A stretch of DNA of 39,036 nt from Clostridium sp. CMCC3677 (GCF_023845585.1 NZ_JAMQHS010000018.1:1-39036), one strand, 5' to 3'. Shown: positions 18,924 through 27,854, counted from the first letter of the stretch. The notes: generated by a model not told the origin, from the letters alone. A program made the numbers and translations.

Positions 18924-21539
18924 TTATTTTGCATCATACCATGTATCACCATATTTTAAATCCACATCAAGCGCTACATTTAATTTAATGGCATTTTCCA
19001 TTTCTTCAATAACCAATTGTTTCACTATGTCAAACTCATCTTTTTTAACATTTAATATAAGTTCATCGTGCACTTGAAGAATTAATTCACTATTTAAATT
19101 CTTTTCTCTTAACTTATTATAAACATTAACCATTGCAAGTTTAATAATATCAGCTGCACTTCCTTGTATTGGAGCATTCATAGCTAATCTTTCACCCAAT
19201 GCTTTTACAATTTTATTTGAAGATTTTATTTCTGGTATGAATCTTCTTCTGTTTAATATAGTTAATACATAACCTTTTTCTTTAGCATACTCACTTACAT
19301 AATTTAAATATTCCTTTATCTTAGGATATCTTTCAAAATAAATAGCCATATATTCTGATGCTTCTTTTTTAGTAATTTTTAAATCTTGTGCTAAGCTAAA
19401 ATCACTTATTCCATATACTATACCAAAATTTACTGCTTTAGCATTACTTCTCATTGTAGATGTAACTTCATCTACTGGAACCTTAAATACTTCTGAAGCT
19501 GTTTTGGTATGTATATCACTATGGTGTTCAAATGCATCTATCATATTTTTATCATCTGCTACATGTGCAAGTACTCTTAATTCTATTTGGGAATAATCGC
19601 AAGATATAAGAATGTCATCACTTTCTTGCGGTATAAACACTTTTCTTATTTCTTTTCCCATTTCATATTTTATTGGTATATTTTGAAGATTAGGTTCAGT
19701 ACTTGATAATCTTCCTGTAGTTGTTACAGTTTGATTAAAATTTGAATGTATGCATTCATCTATATCTATTACATTCTTAAGCCCTTCTACATAAGTAGAA
19801 TTAATTTTAGTGATTTGTCTATAATACATAACTTTAGCTATTATAGGATGTTTGTCTATTAATTTTTCTAAAACTTCTTGGTTCGTTGAATACCCTGTTT
19901 TAGTTTTCTTAATTACTGGCAAATCAAGTTTTTCAAATAATATTTTTCCAAGTTGCTTTGGTGAGCTTACATTAAATTCTTCATCTGCTAATTCATGAAT
20001 CTCTTTTTCTGTTTTTTCTATTTGTTCTTTAAATTTTATTCTAAGTTCTTCTAATTTATTTTTATTTATTTTAAATCCTATGCTCTCCATTGAAGAAAGT
20101 ACATATATTAATGGATGTTCTACTTTATAATATAATTCATCCATATCTTCTTTATGAAGCATTTCTTTTAATTTTTCATATAATTTTTTTAAATAACTAC
20201 TGCATATTGCTTTTAGATCATTTGAATCCGACTTTATATCTTTTTCTAAAAATCTATTAATTAAATCAAAAACTTCATAATTGGCTTTTGAAGAGTCTAT
20301 TAAATAAGCTGCTATGGCTGTATCAAAATCAAAACCTTGAATATCTATATCATACTTGTTTAAAAATGTAATTAAATTTTTGCTATCATGTATTACTTTT
20401 TTAACAGTTTCATCTTCCATAAAGGTTTTTAATAAATTTAAAGCTTTTTCTCTATTTGACATACTTACTAACTTAAAATCTATAACATGTGATCTGCCTT
20501 CTTCACCTAATATTAAATATTCTAATTCTATAGTAGAGTATTTAGATGCATCATTTAATGTAAATAAGATATAACTTCTATCTTTAATACTTAATAATAC
20601 TTCTTCCATCTCTTCAATTGTTTCTATTTTACTTATTTCTATATTAGCTATCTCTTGTAACTCTGCTTCATTATTGTCCAAATCATACTTTGATAGTACT
20701 GATTTTAACTTAAGATTTTTAGCTAATTTTTTAAGTTCTACTAAATTTACTTCATCAGCATTTTCTATATCTGATAAATTAATATCTAATGGTACCTCTC
20801 TTATTATTGTAGCTAATTTCTTAGAAAATATTGCTTGTTCCATATTATTTTCTAAGTTTTCTTTTAATTTCTTACCGCTTATCTCTGGGATATGTCTTAA
20901 AACATCTTCAAGTGTTCCATATTCTTTAATAAGCTTAAATGCTGTTTTTTCTCCAACTCCTGGTACCCCTGGTATATTATCCGATTTATCTCCCATAAGC
21001 CCTTTTACATCAATAAATTGAGTTGGTGTTATTTCAAATTCATCCGTAAACGCTTTATAATCATAAATTGCTGTTTCAGTAACACCTTTCTTAGTTATAA
21101 CTACTTTTGTTTTCTCGGATGCTAATTGAAGTGCATCTTTATCTCCTGTCACTATGAATACTTCCATATCATTTTCTTCACCAAATTTTGATATAGTTCC
21201 TATTATATCATCTGCTTCAAAGCCATCTATTTCAAAAGTTTTTATTCCCATATATCTAAGTAACTCTTTTATAATTGGAAATTGTTCTCCAAGTTCTGGT
21301 GGCATTTTCTTTCTACCAGCTTTATACTCTGCATATTCTTTATGTCTAAATGTTGGCGACTTTTTGTCAAATGTTGCAATTATGTTATCTGGATTTATTT
21401 CATCTTTCATTTTAAATAGCATATTTGTAAAGCCATAAATAGCATTAGTATTTACACCATCATCATTAGTAAGAGGAGGTAAAGCATAAAATGCCCTATT
21501 CATAAGCGAATTTGAATCTAAAATTAATAATTTTTTCAT
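18924..21539 (-). CDS. polA: DNA polymerase I
   Basis: An 871-residue family A polymerase. Residues 1 to about 285 form the 5'-nuclease (DSNSLMNRAFYALPPL; helix-hairpin-helix GDKSDNIPGVPGVGEKTA). The middle region has the 3'-5' exonuclease fold but lacks the D-x-E metal ligands (LFTLNDASKY in that place), so proofreading is probably absent, as in other Firmicute PolA. The polymerase domain shows DYSQIELRVLAHV (motif A), RSNAKAVNFGIVYG (motif B) and QVHDELIL (motif C). The start ATG 21539 has GGAGGATTATATC upstream. Confidence 0.97.
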   Translation of the reverse strand: MKKLLILDSNSLMNRAFYALPPLTNDDGVNTNAIYGFTNMLFKMKDEINPDNIIATFDKKSPTFRHKEYAEYKAGRKKMPPELGEQFPIIKELLRYMGIKTFEIDGFEADDIIGTISKFGEENDMEVFIVTGDKDALQLASEKTKVVITKKGVTETAIYDYKAFTDEFEITPTQFIDVKGLMGDKSDNIPGVPGVGEKTAFKLIKEYGTLEDVLRHIPEISGKKLKENLENNMEQAIFSKKLATIIREVPLDINLSDIENADEVNLVELKKLAKNLKLKSVLSKYDLDNNEAELQEIANIEISKIETIEEMEEVLLSIKDRSYILFTLNDASKYSTIELEYLILGEEGRSHVIDFKLVSMSNREKALNLLKTFMEDETVKKVIHDSKNLITFLNKYDIDIQGFDFDTAIAAYLIDSSKANYEVFDLINRFLEKDIKSDSNDLKAICSSYLKKLYEKLKEMLHKEDMDELYYKVEHPLIYVLSSMESIGFKINKNKLEELRIKFKEQIEKTEKEIHELADEEFNVSSPKQLGKILFEKLDLPVIKKTKTGYSTNQEVLEKLIDKHPIIAKVMYYRQITKINSTYVEGLKNVIDIDECIHSNFNQTVTTTGRLSSTEPNLQNIPIKYEMGKEIRKVFIPQESDDILISCDYSQIELRVLAHVADDKNMIDAFEHHSDIHTKTASEVFKVPVDEVTSTMRSNAKAVNFGIVYGISDFSLAQDLKITKKEASEYMAIYFERYPKIKEYLNYVSEYAKEKGYVLTILNRRRFIPEIKSSNKIVKALGERLAMNAPIQGSAADIIKLAMVNVYNKLREKNLNSELILQVHDELILNVKKDEFDIVKQLVIEEMENAIKLNVALDVDLKYGDTWYDAK

Positions 21540-21754
21540 TGATATAATCCTCCTGAATATCTTTAAGATATTTTTATTATATATAAAATTAGTTATACAT
21601 TAATATTATACTATCTTTATCAAGTAAAATCATTATTCTTTAATAAAGGTAACCACATTTTCCAATATTAATTCATATATTAGCAAAAACCTCTCTGTAA
21701 TTTATATCTATATATTTTTATAAATTAAATCCACACTTATAATTTATATAAGCT
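21540..21754. other. Divergent intergenic region polA/aminopeptidase
   Basis: AT-rich sequence between two divergent genes. It must carry the polA promoter on minus, but I could not place it with confidence. No gene or repeat was seen. Confidence 0.4.
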
Positions 21755-21783
21755 TAGACAAATAATAAAAATAGTGACATAAT
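21755..21783 (+). promoter_or_regulatory. Candidate sigma-A promoter of the M29 aminopeptidase
   Basis: TAGACA at 21755-21760, a 17-bp spacer and CATAAT at 21778-21783 lie 70 bp ahead of the aminopeptidase ATG. Each hexamer matches the consensus at five of six (CATAAT) or four of six (TAGACA) positions. Confidence 0.5.
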
Positions 21784-21852
21784 TATTATAAAAAACATGA
21801 AGAAAGGAAAAGTATAGTAAATTTACATTAATTTATTATACAAGGTGATTAA

Positions 21853-23082
21853 ATGAATATAGAATTACTAAAAAAATATGCTAAACTTACTGTTAATAAA
21901 GGTGTTAATCTTCAAAAAGATGGGATTTTAGTTATTAATTCTCCTATAGAATGCTATGATTTTGCAAGACTTATGGCTGAAGAAGGATATGCATCTGGTG
22001 CTAAAGATGTTTATATAAATTACTCTGATGCTAGCTTTAATAAAATTAAATTAATTAATTCATCTAAAGAATCACTTAGTGATGTTTATGATTTTGAACG
22101 TGATAAATACGATTACTTTACAGAAAAAGGTGCTTCCTTTATCAGTATTTCCGCTGCTGATCCAGATCTTTTAAAAGATGTTGATTCTTCAAAAATTTCT
22201 ATATATCAAAAAAGTAGAAATATAGCATTAAAAAACTACCGTAATAAATGTTCATCAAATAAAAATGCTTGGTGTATAGTTTCAATTCCAACAGAAGGTT
22301 GGGCAAAAAAGGTATTCCCTAATATTTCTACTGAAGAAGCTATAGAAAAATTATGGGATGTAATATTTAGTATTATGAGAATCAAAGAAAATGATCCAGT
22401 TGAAGCTTGGAACAAACATACAAAGTTACTTAGTTCTAAAGTTGAAACATTAAATAATGATAGATTTAAATATCTTAAATTCCAAAATTCTTTAGGTACT
22501 GATTTACAGATAGAATTAGTTAAAGATCATCTTTGGTGTGGTGGTGCTGATAAATGTGAAAATGGTGGATTTGATTTTATAGCAAATATGCCTACAGAAG
22601 AAGTTTTTTCAACACCAAAATATGATGGAGTTAACGGAATCGTATTTAGTTCTAAACCTTTAAGTTACTGCGGTAATATAATAAATGATTTTTCTTTAAC
22701 ATTTAAAGATGGTAAAGTTATTGATTGCTCTGCTAAAGAAGGTCTTGCAGTTTTAAAAGAACTTTTAAATACTGATGAAGGGTCTAAACATTTAGGAGAA
22801 GTTGCACTAGTTCCTTATGACTCTCCAATTTCTAATTCTAATATAATTTTCTATAATACGCTTTATGATGAAAATGCTTCATGCCATTTAGCACTTGGAA
22901 GTTCATATTCTTCTTGCATTAAAAATGGAGAAAGCATGTCTGAAGATGAGTTATTTAAATTAGGTTGTAATAAGTCTTTAAGTCATGTTGACTTTATGAT
23001 TGGTACAAAAGACACAAATATCATTGGAATTAAAGAAGATGGTACAGAAGTTCAAATATTTAAAGATGGTAATTGGGCTTAA
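21853..23082 (+). CDS. Aminopeptidase, M29 family (AmpS/PepS type)
   Basis: A 409-residue cytoplasmic metallo-aminopeptidase. Metal-ligand regions of the M29 family are visible: LGEVALVPYDSPIS (Glu), ASCHLALGSSYSSC (His) and SHVDFMIGTKDTNI (His and Asp). The N-terminus LLKKYAKLTVNKGVNLQKDG is typical. ATG 21853 is preceded by AAGGTGATTAA. The gene stands alone on + and converges on the small gene and dcd. The preferred peptide substrate cannot be deduced. Confidence 0.93.
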   Translation: MNIELLKKYAKLTVNKGVNLQKDGILVINSPIECYDFARLMAEEGYASGAKDVYINYSDASFNKIKLINSSKESLSDVYDFERDKYDYFTEKGASFISISAADPDLLKDVDSSKISIYQKSRNIALKNYRNKCSSNKNAWCIVSIPTEGWAKKVFPNISTEEAIEKLWDVIFSIMRIKENDPVEAWNKHTKLLSSKVETLNNDRFKYLKFQNSLGTDLQIELVKDHLWCGGADKCENGGFDFIANMPTEEVFSTPKYDGVNGIVFSSKPLSYCGNIINDFSLTFKDGKVIDCSAKEGLAVLKELLNTDEGSKHLGEVALVPYDSPISNSNIIFYNTLYDENASCHLALGSSYSSCIKNGESMSEDELFKLGCNKSLSHVDFMIGTKDTNIIGIKEDGTEVQIFKDGNWA

Positions 23083-23100
23083 TATGCTTTTGTTCTTTTA

Positions 23101-23317
23101 GGCTCTGTTTTAAATATGTGTTAATATATACAATAGGTAAATTGGCATTGTAATTTGACTTTGAGAATCCTTAATGAGTATTGTCATATTTACTGCTTGT
23201 CACAATTTTATATTGGGAACAAGCTAAAATGGGACTATACTCATTTTAGCATTCCTAAGTTCAATTACTCAGTCCAGTTTACTTATGTATATATCAACAC
23301 GCTACTAAAATAGAGCC
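23101..23317. mobile_element. MITE-like inverted-repeat element, copy B with an internal insertion
   Basis: A 217-bp element with complete ends GGCTCTGTTTTAAATATGTG and, on the other strand, GGCTCTATTTTAGTAGCGTG, both leading into TTRATATATA. It is collinear with copy A (3897-4019) but has roughly 90 extra bases after GAGAAT. That extra part starts with TTAATGAGTA and ends near TACTCATTTTAG, so it is itself bounded by short inverted repeats. No clear target duplication was found. It begins 18 bp after the aminopeptidase stop and ends 11 bp before the small gene's stop. Confidence 0.72.
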
Positions 23318-23327
23318 TTTTTCATTC

Positions 23328-23465
23328 TTATTCTATTGGTTCACCATTAAAATTCTCATAGTATGATGGTTTTTTAGGATCACCAACATTGTTTTGATTT
23401 TCATGTAATTTTTGTCTTCTTGTTCCCTTTTGTATTGGATTAATTGCTCCTTCTTTATTTGCCAT
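23328..23465 (-). CDS. Conserved-looking 45-residue small protein
   Basis: The frame opens with ATG 23465 after GGAAAGGATG and encodes a hydrophilic 45-residue protein starting MANKEGAINPIQKGTRRQKL and ending FNGEPIE. It has no membrane segment or cysteine, with a basic N-terminal half and an acidic end. It lies 86 bp after dcd on the same strand. I do not recognise a named family. The good ribosome binding site and codon use support a real gene. Confidence 0.6.
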   Translation of the reverse strand: MANKEGAINPIQKGTRRQKLHENQNNVGDPKKPSYYENFNGEPIE

Positions 23466-23551
23466 ATAAAACACATCCTTTCCTAAATATTTTGTGCCTA
23501 TAGAGAATTTTAATCCCCATCAAATTTAGTTAAGAATGTAAATTTTTAAAA

Positions 23552-24079
23552 TTAAATTTTATTTTCAAAATCTTTATACATAAGACTTGGTTGTATTCCT
23601 TGGTTATTTTGATATTTTCCACTGTTATATAAATCATATTCTCCATCAATATTATGATAATAAATTTGACATATCTCTATGTTAGGATATATTTTTATAG
23701 GTTGAACACAGAATATTTCTAACGTCCAATATCCTGCAAAACCAATATCACCAAATCCTGCAGTAACATGTATAAATAATCCTAGTCTTCCAGTTGAAGA
23801 ACGCCCTTCTAACATAGGAACATATTTATTAGTTTGAGTAAATTCATTTGTTCTCCCTAAGTATAACTTCCCTGGTTCTAATAATAATCCTTCTTCAGGT
23901 ATTATAAGTTTTTCAGTTTCATTTGGAATTTTCATATCCAATGTATCATTCTTATATACTAATAATTCATTAAATAAAGTTAAATTATAACTATTGGGAT
24001 TTATTCTTTCTTTATTAAATGGTTCTATAACAATCTCTTTTCCTATATGCTTTAATATCTCTTTTCCTGATAATATCAT
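23552..24079 (-). CDS. dcd: dCTP deaminase
   Basis: A 175-residue trimeric nucleotide deaminase that makes dUTP (or dUMP in bifunctional forms) from dCTP. Conserved segments are MILSGKEILKHI, NPNSYNLTL, LEGRSSTGRLGLFIHVTAGFGD with the nucleotide-binding Arg-Ser-Ser, and FAGYWTLEIF with the catalytic Glu in the usual place. The C-terminal YQNNQGIQPS matches the lid. The length is normal. It marks the boundary between ordinary chromosome and the toxin-cassette array. Confidence 0.95.
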   Translation of the reverse strand: MILSGKEILKHIGKEIVIEPFNKERINPNSYNLTLFNELLVYKNDTLDMKIPNETEKLIIPEEGLLLEPGKLYLGRTNEFTQTNKYVPMLEGRSSTGRLGLFIHVTAGFGDIGFAGYWTLEIFCVQPIKIYPNIEICQIYYHNIDGEYDLYNSGKYQNNQGIQPSLMYKDFENKI

Positions 24080-24243
24080 TTATAGTATCCTCACTTTCAT
24101 AATTAATTTTTTTGAATTAATTTTCTCATTAATAATTTTTTGATTAAAACTATTATCTATGTATTAATTTCTAAGTTAAATTTTATTTCTGATTTATTAT
24201 AATATAATAAACCAAATTTGAAAAATCAAATTTGATCTTTATA

Positions 24244-24278
24244 AAAATCTAAGGTGTTGTTTTACCACCTTAGATTTT
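24244..24278 (-). terminator. Terminator at the distal end of the cassette array
   Basis: A perfect 13-bp stem (24244-24256 with 24266-24278) and nine-base loop, followed on the minus strand by T5. It would stop transcripts from the cassette array before they reach dcd. Confidence 0.85.
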
Positions 24279-24334
24279 AGGAACTATTTTATTAATTAAT
24301 TGCATATATTATCTACTAAAAAAAATGAATCAGC

Positions 24335-25006
24335 CTACTTAAAATTCATAGGTATATACTTTTTATTACATAAGTTTAAATAAATATTAGTTTCATCAAC
24401 AATTTTAATTGCATCCCATTCAATATTATCATCTAGATATATATTAGCATTAATTATATTATTACTTCCTTCACATATACCAACAAGATTAATTTTATCT
24501 AGTATTTCATTATAATTGAAAAGCTTTAAAATTTGTTTATTTATATTTTCACCATCTATATCTGTACATATAAACTTACTACTTAGTATCTTTGCGTAAT
24601 CATCTATACTATCTGTACTCTCTCTAATATTACTTGTAATATACCAAGTTAACATAACTTCTTCATTAGTTACTTCCTTTATTTTATTAATATCATCTTG
24701 AAAATTGTATCTCATACTGTCCCATAATTTTTTAAATTCAGCTACTGAAAAAATTATTGGTATATACTTATATTTTTCTTTAAAGCAATACTTTATATTA
24801 GGAATCCACAATATCTCCTCTCCTAAACGCCTAGCTATAACATTACTCTGATTGGATTGATTACTATAATTTAATTTTAATTCTACATCTGAATCTACGT
24901 CTTCGGATGTTACTAAGTTATCTACATAGCCATTGTAAATTATCATATCATCGTATTTAACACTAATTTTTTCATCATACATGTCACCACTTAAAACTAT
25001 CTCCAT
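24335..25006 (-). CDS. Putative immunity protein, orphan (223 aa)
   Basis: A 223-residue acidic, soluble protein of unknown family, MEIVLSGDMYDEKISVKYDD at the start and many Asp/Asn/Ile. It has no signal peptide or membrane segment. It is taken as an immunity gene only from position: just upstream (25013-25046) is a scar of the toxin linker found in the larger cassettes, so its toxin was deleted. Its stop codon (TAG in AATTTTAAGTAG) lies inside a truncated copy of the terminator repeat that ends other cassettes. Confidence 0.55.
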   Translation of the reverse strand: MEIVLSGDMYDEKISVKYDDMIIYNGYVDNLVTSEDVDSDVELKLNYSNQSNQSNVIARRLGEEILWIPNIKYCFKEKYKYIPIIFSVAEFKKLWDSMRYNFQDDINKIKEVTNEEVMLTWYITSNIRESTDSIDDYAKILSSKFICTDIDGENINKQILKLFNYNEILDKINLVGICEGSNNIINANIYLDDNIEWDAIKIVDETNIYLNLCNKKYIPMNFK

Positions 25007-25012
25007 ATTTCT

Positions 25013-25046
25013 AATCCTTCATTTACTACTTACGTTATTTGAACCT
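25013..25046 (-). repeat. Scar of the toxin linker (FSKGSNNGSSKE-coding repeat)
   Basis: On the minus strand ACAAAAGGTTCAAATAACGT and the next bases AAGTAGTAAA match the linker that encodes SKGSNNGSSKE in the two larger cassettes (about 34943-34975 and 37728-37760), with a few differences. Nothing else of that toxin gene remains here. Confidence 0.65.
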
Positions 25047-25082
25047 TTTGTTATATTGTTGTGAATTTTTTTAGAAAACCTT

Positions 25083-25466
25083 CTAATACTTTTTTTCTAC
25101 ATTTCCTGCGGTATTCATTCGTTTTTCTACTTCTATTATAATTTGTGGATTCTTTTTAATAAATGAATGTCCAAGTTCATTGTCAAATGCTCTTAACGCA
25201 TCTATACACATTTCAAATAACTCTTCATTATCTATAAGAATTAATTTATATATTATATTGAACTCTTCCTCAATAACTTGATTATCAAGACAATATACTA
25301 GTTTTTTTTGCCAATCTAAATCTTTATTCAATACTTCATTATATAATTTATTCCAATCATCGCTAGAAAATTGTTTTAAAATATCTTGTGCAATAGAGAA
25401 TCCATCATCATACCATGAATCAACTGTTGTTTCCTCTAATAATAATTTATCTAACTCTTTATACAT
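25083..25466 (-). CDS. Putative immunity protein (127 aa) of the EndoU-like remnant
   Basis: A 127-residue acidic protein, MYKELDKLLLEETTVDSWYD at the start. The core SDDWNKLYNEVLNKDLDWQK and CLDNQVIEEEFNIIYKLILI suggests an all-helical, HEAT-like fold. It follows the broken toxin remnant by about 45 bp with AAGAGGTGA ahead of ATG 25466. The pattern of a small acidic gene directly behind a toxin end supports an immunity role. The family is not named with confidence. Confidence 0.6.
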   Translation of the reverse strand: MYKELDKLLLEETTVDSWYDDGFSIAQDILKQFSSDDWNKLYNEVLNKDLDWQKKLVYCLDNQVIEEEFNIIYKLILIDNEELFEMCIDALRAFDNELGHSFIKKNPQIIIEVEKRMNTAGNVEKKY

Positions 25467-25511
25467 ATAATCACCTCTTAATTTATTTAAAATCCTGATG
25501 GTTTAGGTGCA

Positions 25512-26066
25512 TTAACCAACAGCGAAAATATCATTATTGTTGTTAATATTATATGAATGTCCTCCAATAACCTGATTTTTAGTAGTAGCTTTACGTCTAC
25601 ATTCTAAAATTTTATTTTTTGTAGACTCATCAAAAATTCCTCTTGTTGTTACATATTTATATCCATCAATTACTAAATCTGATGTTGAATCTAATGATTT
25701 GAATTTTACCATTGTGCCTTCTTTATATTTCTTCGTTGCATCAAAAGTTGCTATATCCATTCTTTTTTCTAGCTCTGATCCTGACATTGGAATTCCCTTA
25801 TAAGTTTTAGGCATTTTATTAATTTTATCATTCTGCATAACAACATTTATAATTACATTACTTCCAAGAATACTTAACAATAATAGTTCATTTTTGTATT
25901 CAAGTTCTGCTAATGCCTCAGCTACTCAATTTTGTGGATCATCATCTGTAAATTTCTCAAATGATTCTCTACAGCTTCCATTTTCATATACTGCATTACT
26001 TTGATTATAGCATTCTCCTTCAAGTGAAATATAGCTTGATTTATTTTTTTGAACTAATACCTTAAG
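25512..26066 (-). pseudogene. Broken toxin cassette: spike tail + pre-toxin start + EndoU-like remnant
   Basis: In one frame from 26066 the shared spike tail (KVLVQKNKSSYISLEGE, then CYNQSNAVYENGSCRESFEK) reads to DDDPQN and meets TGA (about 25925). It continues as VAEALAELEYKNELL and the pre-toxin GIPMSGSELEKRMDIATFDA up to KSLD. It then jumps to a toxin end, TSDLVIDGYKYVTTRG, with VIGGHSYNINNNN that resembles the GGH region of bacterial EndoU nucleases, and stops at FAVG. Another frame shortly after reads NAPKPSGF, perhaps the true C-terminus after a deletion. Most of the pre-toxin is missing. A type-2 terminator lies right upstream. Confidence 0.68.
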
Positions 26067-26075
26067 TAAATGAAA

Positions 26076-26112
26076 AAAGATTAACACTCCAATTACTGAA
26101 ACATTAATCTTT
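26076..26112 (-). terminator. Type-2 cassette terminator
   Basis: Arms 26076-26090 and 26098-26112 form 15 bp with several G-T wobbles and a seven-base loop, followed by T6 on the minus strand. A close relative lies at 29963-30000. It separates the 73-87-aa immunity pseudogene from the next cassette. Confidence 0.8.
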
Positions 26113-26237
26113 TAACTTATTTCACTACATTATTAAAATTATGCAGTAACTTACTTTATCTATTTCATTGGTATTACTACATTTATATCTATTTTAACTA
26201 TTATGAATTGAGTTACTATTTAATTTTGCATCTAATT

Positions 26238-26498
26238 TTATAATAGTTGCTTATTTAGTTTTTCTGCTTTATGCAACTCTCCTAGTAATAGATTATTATA
26301 ACTATCCATATATGCTCTTACTCCACCAATTATATTAATTTGATTTATATCCTTATTATTTTTTAGAATATCTAATGCATTCATATATCTTATATATATC
26401 GGTTTCATTACACCACTTTTAATTTCATCAGCATATTCCATTTCAAGCTTCTTTATCACAATTTCTATTTATTCTAATAACTCTCTTTTTATATCCAC
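26238..26498 (-). pseudogene. Putative immunity gene with a nonsense codon
   Basis: GTG 26498 is eight bases after AGGAGG and reads VDIKRELLE, then TAA as codon 10, then IEIVIKKLEMEYADEIKSG to the end at 26238 in the same frame. Removing the TAA gives an 86-residue helical protein. Translation might restart at an internal GTG (26459), giving 73 residues. It directly follows a toxin C-terminal remnant, so it is probably that toxin's immunity gene. The family is unknown. Confidence 0.55.
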
Positions 26499-26510
26499 TT
26501 AATTGTCCTC

Positions 26511-26765
26511 CTATCTACTTGGTACTTCTCTTATTTCTTTTATCCATTCTAGCGACCACCCTTGTGGTAATAAAATTTGGTCACCATCGCCTTCAAGTAA
26601 TGCTCCAGTTTTAGTGTATTGTTTCTCAACCCTACCAATATTTATTGTTGTACCTTTAGGTACCTCTATAACTGCTTGATATTGTCTTGAATTTTTCCAT
26701 TCTGGAACTAATGCAGTATTAATTTTTGCATTAATTCTATTTCCTGCTGGTGTAATAGTTACAAA
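26511..26765 (-). pseudogene. Toxin C-terminal remnant (TNT-like appearance)
   Basis: An 84-codon open stretch without a start, read as FVTITPAGNRINAKINTALV at the beginning, IEVPKGTTINIGRVEKQYTK in the middle and LLPQGWSLEWIKEIREVPSR at the end. The segment TGALLEGDGDQILLP recalls the Gly-rich end of TNT/NAD-glycohydrolase toxins, but that is weak. It begins within a few bases of the end of the broken DUF434 frame, so the junction is a recombination point. The putative immunity gene starts 12 bp after its stop. Confidence 0.45.
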
Positions 26766-27331
26766 TTAATATTCTCCACTTGCACATCAAAACTAAACTC
26801 ATTCAATAGTTCTAATATTCGTTCCTTCAATTTCCCAGAATTAGATACTGGAGCATCTAAATAAAAAATTGCTTTTCCTACTTTATTTTTTTACAACATT
26901 TCGCCAATCAACATAATTGCTATTTGCGTTTTATCTATCAGGCGATAGGTACCTCTAAGTCCTGCTAAATCTCTAATAGTTCCATCCATGCATTTTAATA
27001 ATACTGACTCAGATAAAGCCACTTCTAAGGTGATTATAGTATTAAATCCGTCAATATTTACAATACTACCTTCTAAGTTACTTTTAACTTCTTTATATCT
27101 TCTATTTTTAATATTCTTTGCTGAAGAAATAGCTCTTACCAAAGCTAGCCTTTGCCTTTCAGATAGTAGATAATGATTGCCTACAAATACAGATGCACCT
27201 TTTATGCTATAACCTTGATTTAAAAGATAATATAAATCGTGTCCAGCTTTATACAGTTTTTGAACTGATTCACTGCTAAATTCTTTTTCATCATTAGGCA
27301 AATAGCCTCTTTTAACAATTTTGCTTATAAC
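26759..27331 (-). pseudogene. DUF434/DUF5616-type gene fragment with an internal stop
   Basis: The frame from 27331 reads KRGYLPNDEKEF, then LYKAGHDLYYLLNQGYSIKG, RQRLALVRAISSAK, NIDGFNTIITLEVALSES and DGTIRDLAGLRGTYRL. This order matches DUF434 proteins. After IMLIGEML comes TAA (26891-26893), and the same frame continues KNKVGKAIFYLDAPVSNSGK to VENINL. No normal start is seen (TTG 27301 is the first possible one), and the usual C-terminus is missing. It is a chromosomal-type gene caught inside the toxin array, broken by at least one nonsense codon and truncated at both ends. Confidence 0.7.
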
Positions 27332-27441
27332 TTACCATCCTATTATTCTAATCATTATGACATTTGAATTAATCCTTAATCATCTACTGCTGCATATAGT
27401 GATCCGTCTTTTTTAGGTTTCATAGCTGCCGGAAAATTTTA

Positions 27442-27612
27442 CTATTTAATAGTCTTGAAAATCTCCCAACTTTCTTTTTCTTCAAATGATGGTTCATATA
27501 TTATTTGAAATACACTTTCAATAGGTCTATCTTCGGGTAGATACTTTTTTTTCAACGCTTCTGATACTCGACTTTCCAATTCATACATAACATATCTTTT
27601 ATCTAATTCCAT
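27442..27612 (-). CDS. Small 56-residue protein, possible truncated immunity gene
   Basis: ATG 27612 follows AGAGGTGATAATT and encodes MELDKRYVMYELESRVSEAL and onward, an acidic 56-residue protein ending EKESWEIFKTIK. Just after the stop another frame reads FPAAMKPKKDGSLYAAVDD, which could be the lost end of the same gene. No family is recognised. It lies between the CdiI-like gene and the DUF434 fragment. Confidence 0.4.
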   Translation of the reverse strand: MELDKRYVMYELESRVSEALKKKYLPEDRPIESVFQIIYEPSFEEKESWEIFKTIK

Positions 27613-27732
27613 AATTATCACCTCTATTAATTATTCAAGAAATGTACCATAAGTTATCCAGATTGGAATTTAGTTATTAATCAGCTTAAAATTATATTTA
27701 GTGATATTTTAGATAAAACATCTTAAGAAAAA

Positions 27733-27767
27733 GAACTTTAAGTTAGGATATTCCTAAAATTAAAGTT
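27733..27767 (-). terminator. Hairpin after the CdiI-like gene
   Basis: Arms GAACTTTAAGTTAGGA and TCCTAAAATTAAAGTTC pair with one asymmetric bulge around a TAT loop. On the minus strand TTTTTCTT follows. It lies about 90 bp after the CdiI-like gene. Confidence 0.75.
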
Positions 27768-27854
27768 CCTTAAAAATTATTTCTAAGAAGAAAATTAGAA
27801 TACACAAAAATAATATAATATTTAATACTTAATAAAGTCACTAATTTTTTATAT

